Source: Halorientalis sp. LT38
GTDB taxonomy: Archaea; Halobacteriota; Halobacteria; Halobacteriales; Haloarculaceae
Direction of reading: 5' to 3'
Length of the DNA stretch: 64,000 nucleotides
Assembly: GCF_037031225.1 (NCBI RefSeq)
Contig: NZ_JAYEZN010000002.1
Location: forward strand, 1 to 64,000
The notes beneath the pieces are model-generated. The model searched no databases and was not told the origin of the DNA. It saw only the letters and a list, made by a program, of their open reading frames with translations. The first letter of the stretch is position 1. Each line of letters opens with the position of its first letter. This document shows, piece by piece, positions 8,355-15,422 of the stretch. Position numbers and translations under genes: made by a program.

Positions 8355-8729
8355 CTATCGCTCGAACTCGTCGGAGCTGACGCCCGGGACCTCGTCGACC
8401 TGCTCGGCGAACTCCGCCGCCGAGAGGTCACCGATCGCCTCGAGCCCCAGCCGGATCATGACGGGGTAGAAGTGGCGGGTCACCGCCATGTCGCCGCCGT
8501 ACTCCCGCTGGACCGCCTCCGCCATCTGGGCCCTGGTCGCCTCCAGCGCTCCGTCCAGTTCGGCCGGGACGTAGAAGTTGCGGTGCTCCCACTCCTTCTG
8601 CACGTGCTCGACCCGCGGGGTCCCGCCGCTGTCGTTCGCGGCGCCGTCGCTGCCCGACCCCGGGGGTCGGTCCTGCACCTTCGAGACCGCGTTCTCGCCC
8701 GCCCGTCGCGAAGGAGAGTGTTCGCTCAT
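8355..8729 (-). CDS. Hypothetical small protein with possible ribbon-helix-helix segment
   Basis: 124 residues: a disordered Ser/Gly/Pro-rich N-terminus (about 45 residues) and a compact C-terminal part. In the latter a short strand-like stretch (RNFYVPAEL) is followed by a helix and then by VTRHFYPVMIRLGLEAIGDL, the strand-helix-helix order of MetJ/Arc-type DNA-binding proteins. That assignment is from pattern only. It is the first gene of a two-gene unit with 7781-8353. The ATG at 8729 was chosen because the frame upstream (to about 8930) has unusual composition. Confidence 0.6.
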   Translation of the reverse strand: MSEHSPSRRAGENAVSKVQDRPPGSGSDGAANDSGGTPRVEHVQKEWEHRNFYVPAELDGALEATRAQMAEAVQREYGGDMAVTRHFYPVMIRLGLEAIGDLSAAEFAEQVDEVPGVSSDEFER

Positions 8730-8982
8730 GGCGCGATCACTCCCGCGCGAGTTCGGGGCGGACGCGGCCGGGTTTCCTGACCAGTGTGATTGGACGGCAT
8801 GGTTCTGTGGGTCTAACCCTATCTGGGCTCCCCCTGCAAAAAGATGCGTCAGACAGCTGACTCCCTCCTGTCCGCCGATTTGCAGTGGAAATCGGCGACG
8901 GGACGGCGGTGGCCCGTAAGACAATCCCACCGGCGTGAGACGGCGTCGGCGTCGTGCGGGCGACTCGACCGGCGGGGCGGCG

Positions 8983-9288
8983 TCAGTGGTAGAAGGGCGT
9001 CACCTCGATCGTCCCGTCGCCCTGGACCTCGACGAAACACTCCTCGTAGGAGAAGACCACGTAGAGCCCGTCGCTCGCGCTGTTTTCCACGAGTTCCTCG
9101 ATCGACTCGACGTCGACCGTCTCGTACAGCGGTTCGTGATCCGTCACGTCGCCCCCGGCGGCAGACTCGATGGCTTCCGACAGCGTCACGTGGAACGGCT
9201 CGTTGCCGTTCCAGGCGTGTTTCAGCGCCGGCTCGCTCTGCCCGGTTGTGGCCGTTCCGTCGGTCGTATCTCGCGTTGTGTCGTGCAT
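8983..9288 (-). CDS. HalOD1 output-domain protein
   Basis: 101 residues. The core (FHVTLSEAIESAAGGDVTDHEPLYETVDVESIEELVENS, here split by the eye into helix and loop) ends with VVFSYEECFVEVQGDGTIEV, the pattern of haloarchaeal output domain 1. These domains occur singly or at the end of signalling proteins; their molecular action is unknown to me. Two more HalOD1 proteins lie in this window (28178-28534 and 31035-31400). The ATG at 9288 is preferred because the frame upstream is not family-like. Confidence 0.85.
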   Translation of the reverse strand: MHDTTRDTTDGTATTGQSEPALKHAWNGNEPFHVTLSEAIESAAGGDVTDHEPLYETVDVESIEELVENSASDGLYVVFSYEECFVEVQGDGTIEVTPFYH

Positions 9289-9713
9289 AGTTGAACTGGT
9301 GCCCTCTCGATCGCTCCGCTCGATCGCGGCGTCGTGACTGACTTCCACGGCGCGGCGGTGCGTGGTCCCGTCCGCCTCGCGACGACGCGCCCCGTCTCCA
9401 TCCAGAATGACCAGTCCAATGAATGTTTTTCTGCAAACACGATACGTTCGGCGAAAACGGATACAATAATTTTCCCGACAGCAACTAACCAGCAGACGAA
9501 GGAGGATTACGAGAGAACTGATCGTAATCAAGACATCACCGATCACAGGCATATCGTCGCCGACACGCGCACGGATGTATTACAGGCCGCTGGCGTCCGG
9601 GTCCCGTCCCGGTAAATGGCCCGCCCAGCGTCTGTTATACACGTCGCCGTCCCCGTATTTCACAGTACAGTTGACACGAACCGGGCGGTCGACCCGGTCC
9701 CGACCGTCGCCGG
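9289..9713. other. Intergenic region between the orc gene end and the HalOD1 gene
   Basis: About 425 bp. The part 9405-9510 is clearly AT-richer than its surroundings (for example GATACAATAATTTTCC near 9457-9472) and may hold the HalOD1 promoter and the orc terminator. I found no ORB-like repeats and no gene. Confidence 0.45.
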
Positions 9714-10724
9714 TCAGCGCTCGATGGCTTCGTAGGTGCGGTTCGGGCCGTTCCCGGCGCTCCGGACGAGGTCGTAGTCGTCCAGCTTCCGGAGGTAGGT
9801 GCGGACGGTGCGTTCCGTCTTGGGCTCGGGCACGCGGGACTCGTAGCGCTCGTATATCTCCCGGGGCGGGAGCTCGTCGGCCTCGGCCAGGACGTCGAAC
9901 ACCGCCCGCTGGTCGTCGGTGAGCTTCTTCAGGTTGCGTTCGTGGAGCTCCTCGCGCGCCGTCGGGATCGCCGCGCTCACGTCGGCCGGGCGGATCTCGG
10001 CCGCGCCCTCGTGGTCGGCGTTGCGCGCGGCCGAGCGGAGGATGCCGATCGCGTCGCGCGCGTTACCCGCCGCGGCGTCGGCGATTCGCTCGACCTGGGC
10101 CGTCGATATCGCGCCCGGGGCCAGGCCCCACTCGATGCGGTCCTCGAGCAGGGAGACCAGTTCTGCCTGGGTGTACCGGTCGAAGGAGATGGTCACGCTG
10201 CTCCGGAGCCGGGACTGCAGCCGCTCGTCGAGCGACGCGGTGACCTCCCGCTTGCGGTTGGCGATGAGCACCATCGTGATGTGGGGCATCGGGTAGAGCT
10301 TCCGCAGGACGCCCTTGTCCTCGAGCTGGTCGACCTCGTCGAGGACGAGCAGGTAGGGGCTGTCGACGGCCTCGATCCGGGAGACCATCTCGTCGAGCGG
10401 GGTCGACCGGTGGACGTCGTAGGAGGTCCCGACGCCCTCGAGGATCTTGTACAGAACGCGAAACCGGTTGGAGTGTTGCCAGCAGTCGATGTAGTGGCTC
10501 TCGACGTCGAGCACCTGCTCCTGGAGTTTGTCGACGGTGTAGCGCGCGATACAGGTCTTGCCGGCGCCCGACGGTCCCACGAGGAAGGTGTCCTGGGGCC
10601 GATCGTCATCGAGCACCGGCTCCAGGGCCTTGGACATCTGGTTGACCTCCTCGTGGCGGTGGACGATCTCCTTCGGCAGGAAGTCGTCCTGTAACACCCG
10701 CGCGTTCTGTATCACGGTGGTCAT
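9714..10724 (-). CDS. Orc1/Cdc6 family replication initiator paralogue (short form)
   Basis: 336 residues, shorter than the roughly 400 usual for archaeal Orc1/Cdc6. It has Walker A GPSGAGKT at 50-57, Walker B LLVLDEVD at 125-132, an IANRKREVTASLDERLQSRL sensor-1 region, and a C-terminal winged-helix region (DELPPREIYERYE to RTVRTYLRKLDDYDLV). By family it binds origin repeats and loads MCM helicase, but haloarchaea carry many paralogues, some without an origin. No ORB-like repeats flank this one. Upstream at 10760-10780 lies a TTTCCGGA-type repeat shared with the RadA-like operon. ATG start at 10724. Confidence 0.9.
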   Translation of the reverse strand: MTTVIQNARVLQDDFLPKEIVHRHEEVNQMSKALEPVLDDDRPQDTFLVGPSGAGKTCIARYTVDKLQEQVLDVESHYIDCWQHSNRFRVLYKILEGVGTSYDVHRSTPLDEMVSRIEAVDSPYLLVLDEVDQLEDKGVLRKLYPMPHITMVLIANRKREVTASLDERLQSRLRSSVTISFDRYTQAELVSLLEDRIEWGLAPGAISTAQVERIADAAAGNARDAIGILRSAARNADHEGAAEIRPADVSAAIPTAREELHERNLKKLTDDQRAVFDVLAEADELPPREIYERYESRVPEPKTERTVRTYLRKLDDYDLVRSAGNGPNRTYEAIER

Positions 10725-10759
10725 GTTCGATGTCGCCGAGGTAATAGCTACCCGGGGCG

Positions 10760-10780
10760 TTTCCGGAAATTCCGGATTTC
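10760..10780. promoter_or_regulatory. TTTCCGGA-type repeat upstream of the orc gene
   Basis: The sequence TTTCCGGAAATTCCGGATTTC lies 36-56 nt upstream of the orc start. It combines TTTCCGGA with a second TTCCGGA half, 10 bp apart. Similar double elements lie at 7276-7290 and 18624-18638. Position suggests a promoter-proximal operator; the binding factor is unknown. Confidence 0.4.
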
Positions 10781-10958
10781 ATAGTTCACCCGACCGTCAC
10801 GTCGCGCGCCCGGCCAGCCGACGGGTGCGTGCGTCGTGGTTGCCGGATCCGTCCCGAGTAGCCAGTTCTGTGAAAGCACGGTGATAGATCCACTTCACGG
10901 TTCCGTTTCCGGGAGCGGCCGCGCGAGAACGGAGCGGGCGAGCGAACGGCGCGGCGAG

Positions 10959-11309
10959 TCAGTCCTCGCGGACCCAGGCGAACCGCGGGTGGAGCCAGTG
11001 CCAGTACCCGCCCTCGCACTCCGCCACCCAGCGCTCGACGTCGGGTCGCGAGGTCACGTCCCGGACGTCGTCCTCCGCCAGGTCGTCCACGCCGCCCTCG
11101 TCGAACGGGACCGAGACCACCTTCCGGAGGATCGTCTCGTGGAATATCGCCCGGGTCCCACGCCGTCGGACGCCGACCAGCCGATACTGGGCCGTGTCCT
11201 TCGCGAGGAGCGCCTCCGCGGCCGCCGCCGGGTCGGCGAAGTCGTCCGCGCCGTCTATCGCCGCCGCCAGGTCCTCCCGGACCCGGATCTCGAACGGTCG
11301 TTGCGACAT
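10959..11309 (-). CDS. Hypothetical haloarchaeal protein (tryptophan-rich C-terminus)
   Basis: 116 residues, acidic and soluble, with no recognised domain. The N-terminus (FEIRVREDLAAAIDGADDF) looks like a helix-loop, the middle (TAQYRLVGVRRRGTRAIFHE) like beta strands, and the C-terminus GGYWHWLHPRFAWVRED is rich in Trp and His. The ATG at 11309 is the only good start. It stands alone between the orc gene and a large noncoding region. Confidence 0.6.
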   Translation of the reverse strand: MSQRPFEIRVREDLAAAIDGADDFADPAAAAEALLAKDTAQYRLVGVRRRGTRAIFHETILRKVVSVPFDEGGVDDLAEDDVRDVTSRPDVERWVAECEGGYWHWLHPRFAWVRED

Positions 11310-11617
11310 AGTTGCAGTTTGGTCGAGTATCTCTCACACGGTCGTCGCAGGCGGTAAAACTACCGACCGTTCGGCCGGGCGAGTCGAGTCGAAACTATGG
11401 CAGATCAGTTATGAAATTATTCATATCAATACGTGCGGCGTCGGTCCCGAAACCCGGTGTCAGACACGGGTCGGACCCTCGTCGAGCGAGTGACGGATTC
11501 GATACCCGTTTTCCGGAAATCGACCGCGTTTATAATCGAAGCCGGGCACTGTCGGTGACGACGACCGTCCGAGGGCGCTCGGATTCGGCGGTCGAACCGA
11601 CGGCCTATCCGGTCATA

Positions 11618-11635
11618 ATTAGGACGTATCCTAAT
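11618..11635. promoter_or_regulatory. 18-bp palindrome resembling a DtxR/MDR1-type operator
   Basis: ATTAGGACGTATCCTAAT: perfect 7-bp arms (ATTAGGA / TCCTAAT) around a 4-bp centre. DtxR-family metal-dependent regulators, including archaeal MDR1, bind palindromes built on TTAGG and CCTAA. The site lies 10 bp upstream of a TATA-like box on the plus strand, where a repressor would cover the TFB-binding position. Regulator identity is inferred. Confidence 0.5.
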
Positions 11636-11676
11636 GACAGGACAATTTTAATTCGACTGGGGCTATTCGGTTGCAC

Positions 11677-11759
11677 CGCTAGGGAAACTTGGGTCCAGAA
11701 GGACGGGTTGGTGGAACAGCACGTCCTTCGTCGGGTACCTGTAAAAGCGTTTCCCAGCG
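11677..11759 (+). ncRNA. Candidate structured small RNA or leader
   Basis: Two nested stems can be drawn. The outer stem pairs 11677-11688 (CGCT, bulged A, GGGAAAC) with 11749-11759 (GTTTCCCAGCG). The inner stem pairs GAAGGACG at 11698-11705 with CGTCCTTC at 11722-11729 and closes a 16-nt loop. A TATA-like ATTTTAATT sits 24-32 nt before the 5' base of the outer stem, so transcription would start close to the stem. It could be an independent sRNA or the leader of the membrane-protein gene at 11883. No Rfam family recognised. Confidence 0.4.
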
Positions 11760-11882
11760 CCAGCGGCGCCACCGTCGGTCGATCCGACGGGCCGCCGAGA
11801 CAGGATACAACGATGACCGATACACGCACGCGGGCGACGGAGGAGGCCGACCCACCGCAGGAACGCGACCCCACGGCCGGGG

Positions 11883-12485
11883 GTGAAACCGGTGGGTAAA
11901 GTCTCGAGCCGCGACCCCGCCGACGAGTGGGAAGTCACGACGCCGGAGTGGAACGGCGACGTCGAGGTCCAGCTGCGCGACGACGAGATCGCCGTCGTCG
12001 TGCCGGACGACGCGCCGTATACGTCTGATGACGTCGTAATAACCGACGGACGGGAGCACGACGAGACGCTCTTTCCCGCGGACGCCGCGTGGCCGCTGGT
12101 CGTCCCGAGCGTCGCCGGGCTGGTCGCGCTCGCGGCCGACTGGCTGGACCCGCTGGCCGGGTTCGGCACGGCCGGGTGGGTCCTCACGGTCGGCCTCTAC
12201 TGGCTGTACACGCTGGTCGGGGTCCTCGGCACGCTGGCGCTGTACGAGCGCGCGTCGGCCGCCCCGGACGAGGGGCTGGCCTCGAACCCGTGGCCGTACA
12301 TCGTGGGCGGCGGCCTCGGGTTCACCGCGATCCAGGTCCTCCTCCGGGACCTCCCGGCGACGTGGCAGGCGGTCGCCGGCTCGCTCGCCGGCGCGTTCCT
12401 CTTCGGCTGCGTGGTCGCCGCCTCGATCACCGGCCCGCTCTACCTCTTCGTCTCCGCCCGAACGAGCGCCCCCGCCGCGACCTGA
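11883..12485 (+). CDS. Predicted membrane protein with acidic N-terminal domain
   Basis: 200 residues. The N-terminal 65 are soluble and acidic (WEVTTPEWNGDVEVQLRDDE). They are followed by about four membrane segments: LVVPSVAGLVALAADWL, GWVLTVGLYWLYTLVGVLG, YIVGGGLGFTAIQVLL, and LAGAFLFGCVVAASITGPLYL. No recognised family. The start is a GTG at 11883; a second GTG four codons later is equally possible. It ends 12 bp from the end of the convergent HerA-like gene. Confidence 0.65.
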   Translation: MKPVGKVSSRDPADEWEVTTPEWNGDVEVQLRDDEIAVVVPDDAPYTSDDVVITDGREHDETLFPADAAWPLVVPSVAGLVALAADWLDPLAGFGTAGWVLTVGLYWLYTLVGVLGTLALYERASAAPDEGLASNPWPYIVGGGLGFTAIQVLLRDLPATWQAVAGSLAGAFLFGCVVAASITGPLYLFVSARTSAPAAT

Positions 12486-12497
12486 CGGGGCGCGTTT

Positions 12498-13898
12498 TCA
12501 GAGCAGCAGGAGGGCCACGACCGCGAGTCCGAGCAGCACCAGCGCCGCGTACAGCAGTCGGTTCGATTCCCGCTCGGGCTCGGCCTCCCCCAGCGGATCG
12601 CGAGTCCCCGACCCCGATTGCGAACCGGTGACGTCGGCGAGCCGGTGGCGCAGCGAGTGGGTCGCCCGGGCGCCGCGACTGTGCAGCACCCCGAACAGGT
12701 ACACCATCATGTCGCCCAGTTCCAGGAGCAGGTTGTCCCGCTCGGCCACGTCGGACTGCGCCCGTGATCGAGATGTCCCGTTCGAGCGCGTGTCATCGGC
12801 GCTCGACGCCGACGCCTGCGAACCGGAGCTCTCGGTCCCGGCCGATCCGGCGTCGTTCGACGAGTCCTCGGCGGCGTCGGCGTCGCCGTCCGAATCCGCC
12901 TCGTCCGGTTCCGTCGACTCGGACTCCGCGTCCGCTTCGGCGTCCGCGTCCGAAGCAGGCTCTGGTTCCGGCTCCGATTCCGGCTTTTCGTCGGTCTCGC
13001 TCTCCGCCTCCGCGGCCGCCTCGTCCGGGTCCGCGTTCAGCGTCCCGGCGGCGTTCAGGCGCTCGACCAGCGCGGAGTCGACGGGTCTGAGGTCGGGGAC
13101 CGCCGCGTCCGAGAAGTCCGGAGTCTGCCCGACGTCGACGGTCTCGCGCATCCGGAACTTCACCCGCCGGACCTGCTCGTCCCAGTCGGTCATGAGGATG
13201 GCCTCGCCGTTCTCCAGTTTCTCGACCGCCTTCGCCGCGTCGGCGTCGATGATCCGGCTGACGACGTCCGTGTCGTTGTTCCAGGTCAGCCGGTGCCAGA
13301 CGAGCCAGTTGCACTGGGTGATGTAGTCCTTGTCGACCGCGGCCGGGCGCTGGGAGATGGCACAGATCCCGAGCCCGCGCTTGCGGCCCCGCTTTGCCAC
13401 CTGTAACAGCCGCTCGCTGAGGCCGTCGATCCCGCCCGACTGCGGGAGGTACTCGTGAGCCTCCTCGACGAGCAGCAGGAAGGGCTTCTTGTGCGTTTTT
13501 TCCCGGACGAACAGCTCGCGGACGACCCGCTCGAGGATGTCGTGAACCTCCGACTCGTCGATGTAGCCGGAGACGTCCAATACTACGGGGACGTTCTCCT
13601 CGAGGGCCATCGTCGCGAGCATCTCGGCGTGTTCGACACCGACTTTGGCGTCGCAGGTGTCGTCGGCGCCGACGTGGAGGACCTCGTATTGCTCCTTGAG
13701 GCCGTAGTACTCCCCGTCGGTGTCGACGATGAGGAAGCTCAGGTCGTGTTCGAGCAGTTCCTCGGCGATGACGCTCGCGGTGACGGACTTGCCCGAGCCG
13801 GACTTGCCGGTGATGAAGCCCCGGCCGGTCAGGAGCTCGATCACTGGGAGGGTCCCACCGTCGACCGTGACGGTGATGTGCTCGGGCGGATCGCTCAT
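12498..13898 (-). CDS. HerA-like ATPase with acidic linker and C-terminal membrane anchor
   Basis: 466 residues. The ATPase core fills the first 270: Walker A GKSGSGKS at 31-38, Walker B LLLVEEAHE at 141-149, then QVAKRGRKRGLGICAISQRP, a HerA/FtsK-superfamily helicase signature. The family includes DNA translocases that work with the NurA nuclease in end resection, but no NurA is adjacent. After about residue 295 comes a 100-residue Glu/Asp/Ser/Ala low-complexity stretch, a helical segment (LLLELGDMMVYLFGVLHSRG), and a final hydrophobic helix (LLYAALVLLGLAVVALLLL) that would anchor it in the membrane. That anchor is unusual for HerA. Start ATG at 13898. Confidence 0.85.
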   Translation of the reverse strand: MSDPPEHITVTVDGGTLPVIELLTGRGFITGKSGSGKSVTASVIAEELLEHDLSFLIVDTDGEYYGLKEQYEVLHVGADDTCDAKVGVEHAEMLATMALEENVPVVLDVSGYIDESEVHDILERVVRELFVREKTHKKPFLLLVEEAHEYLPQSGGIDGLSERLLQVAKRGRKRGLGICAISQRPAAVDKDYITQCNWLVWHRLTWNNDTDVVSRIIDADAAKAVEKLENGEAILMTDWDEQVRRVKFRMRETVDVGQTPDFSDAAVPDLRPVDSALVERLNAAGTLNADPDEAAAEAESETDEKPESEPEPEPASDADAEADAESESTEPDEADSDGDADAAEDSSNDAGSAGTESSGSQASASSADDTRSNGTSRSRAQSDVAERDNLLLELGDMMVYLFGVLHSRGARATHSLRHRLADVTGSQSGSGTRDPLGEAEPERESNRLLYAALVLLGLAVVALLLL

Positions 13899-14017
13899 TG
13901 CCCGTGGTTGCGTGTGAGCCAGTATATGCCTTCTGTCCGATACGACCGCCGACGGCCGGGTCGGGTCGCCCGGCGATCCCCCAGTAGACTTTTGAAAGAA
14001 CCGTGAGAGGAGCCGAT

Positions 14018-14452
14018 ATGGTGTCGCTGCCGGGTCGGCGGTTCGCGCGAGGGACGCTCCTCTTCGTCCTCGGAAGTTCGCTCGTCCTCACCGCGAGTTT
14101 CGTCGGGGCGCTGGGGCTGGTCTCCGGCGACCTGTCGAACACCCAGTCCCGGCTCCCGATCTACGTCCTCGGGATGGCGACCGTCTTCGTCGCCCTGATG
14201 TTCGGCCTCGTCAAGCACGACGCCGACGGCCTGACGGCCATGCTCGGCTCCGTCGGCGTCTCGCTGATCGCGTTCGTCCTCATCGGCCTCTCCGGGGAGG
14301 GGCTGACCTACGCCGTCCTGTATCCCGGTCGCGTGTTCGGTTCGCACCTCCTCGCCTACTTCCTCGCCGCCGGGCTGATCGGGACCGGCCTCGGCTACTG
14401 GGTGATCGCGTACTGGCGGGAGTTCACCGCGCGCGCGACGCCCGCGGAGTAG
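14018..14452 (+). CDS. Small predicted membrane protein (four helices)
   Basis: 144 residues with four hydrophobic segments (LLFVLGSSLVLTASFVGAL, IYVLGMATVFVALMFGLV, MLGSVGVSLIAFVLIGL, LLAYFLAAGLIGTGLGYWVI) and a charged loop, FGLVKHDADGL. No recognised domain, but the composition and size resemble conserved haloarchaeal membrane proteins. The ATG at 14018 is preferred because a TATA-like TTTTGAAAG lies about 28 nt upstream; a GTG at 14003 is possible. It is divergent from the HerA-like gene. Confidence 0.65.
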   Translation: MVSLPGRRFARGTLLFVLGSSLVLTASFVGALGLVSGDLSNTQSRLPIYVLGMATVFVALMFGLVKHDADGLTAMLGSVGVSLIAFVLIGLSGEGLTYAVLYPGRVFGSHLLAYFLAAGLIGTGLGYWVIAYWREFTARATPAE

Positions 14453-14885
14453 TCGCCCGAATTCGTTATCGCCGGGAATCATCGACGCGTCGACGAGCCC
14501 GACCCGCGTCGAAGCTCGCTGTCACGTGCGCTCACATATATACAGACGCCGACACGACCCCCCCACTCTGGCTCGCCGAAACGGTCACGATCGTGAACTG
14601 TTTTCGAACCCTCACTTTCGACTACACACCGTCGTCACGTCCCCGGATTCCGGGGCCGAAACGCTCGACTGGAAACGGACCTTTCGGGCGGCCGACGGCA
14701 CTAATTACGGAGATTGCGAGACGGCGGGTCGCTTCAATTAACGCGCCGTCGTCCGATCGGTCGATCGGCGGCGACGGCACTCTGTGGCACCTGTGTCAGA
14801 TATCTTGTACTGACAGTAAACGTTTTCACCCTCCCAGTCGACGCATCGAGCAGTGAACGTGTAATCGCGGCATCGTATTATAATC
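14453..14885. other. 433-bp intergenic region upstream of the Cdc48 N-domain gene
   Basis: Holds several AT-rich patches (ACATATATACAG near 14532-14543; TCAATTAACG near 14735-14744; ATCGTATTATAATC near 14871-14884). The last touches the start codon at 14886 and is too close to be the TATA box of a leaderless gene. No gene seen. Confidence 0.4.
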
Positions 14886-15422
14886 ATGACCAAAAGTCGG
14901 TTTCGATCGCGTCGGCGACGCGGTGTGAGACTCACCGTCGAAAATCGGCCGCTCTCGAAGGGCCGGGGAGAGTCCGTCCTCGTCGGCGCGCCCTCGCTCT
15001 TGCACATCGGCCAGCGGCCGGGCGACCCGATCGAGATCCAGGGCGCCGAGATCACGTACGCGCGGGCGCGACACTCGGATCCCGACGACTGGCACGACGG
15101 CTGCATCTACATGGACGAGGTGTTCCAGCGCAACGCCGGCGTCGAACCCGGCGAGTCGGTCACGATCGAGCCCGCGCGCGTCGAACCGGCGACGACGGTC
15201 ACCCTCCGCTATCACGCCGGCGCCGCCGAGCCGCGAGCCGACGGCGCGGTGCCCCAGATCCGGAGCACGCTCCGCGACCGCGCCATCTTCGCCGGCGACG
15301 TGATCCCCCTCTTCTCGATCAGTCGCTCGGACCCGCCCTGCGTCGAGATCGCCGACGTCCACCCCGACGCCGCCGGCCTCATCCGTCCGGAGACGACGCT
15401 CGACTTCGAGTGGGTCGGCTGA
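14886..15422 (+). CDS. Stand-alone Cdc48/VAT N-domain-like protein
   Basis: 178 residues. The middle aligns by eye with the N-terminal substrate-binding domain of Cdc48/VAT ATPases: an equivalent of the double-psi barrel (IGQRPGDPIEIQGAEITYAR) and the block WHDGCIYMDEVFQRNAGVEPGESVTIEPA, close to the D-G-x-x-R-x-N-A-G-V-x-x-G-D pattern. No AAA ATPase module follows; the protein ends soon after LDFEWVG. It could act as an adaptor that presents clients or competes with Cdc48 cofactors; this is inference. The N-terminus is strongly basic (KSRFRSRRRRG). It converges on the PolB2 gene with a 44-bp coding overlap. Confidence 0.65.
   Translation: MTKSRFRSRRRRGVRLTVENRPLSKGRGESVLVGAPSLLHIGQRPGDPIEIQGAEITYARARHSDPDDWHDGCIYMDEVFQRNAGVEPGESVTIEPARVEPATTVTLRYHAGAAEPRADGAVPQIRSTLRDRAIFAGDVIPLFSISRSDPPCVEIADVHPDAAGLIRPETTLDFEWVG

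Larger units (their letters stand above)
11310..11882. other. 573-bp noncoding region with palindrome and foldable RNA
   Basis: Contains an AT-rich promoter-like patch at 11398-11435, an 18-bp palindrome at 11618-11635, a TATA-like ATTTTAATT at 11645-11653, and a two-stem RNA-like inverted repeat structure at 11677-11759. No protein-coding frame with haloarchaeal composition was seen. Confidence 0.6.
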
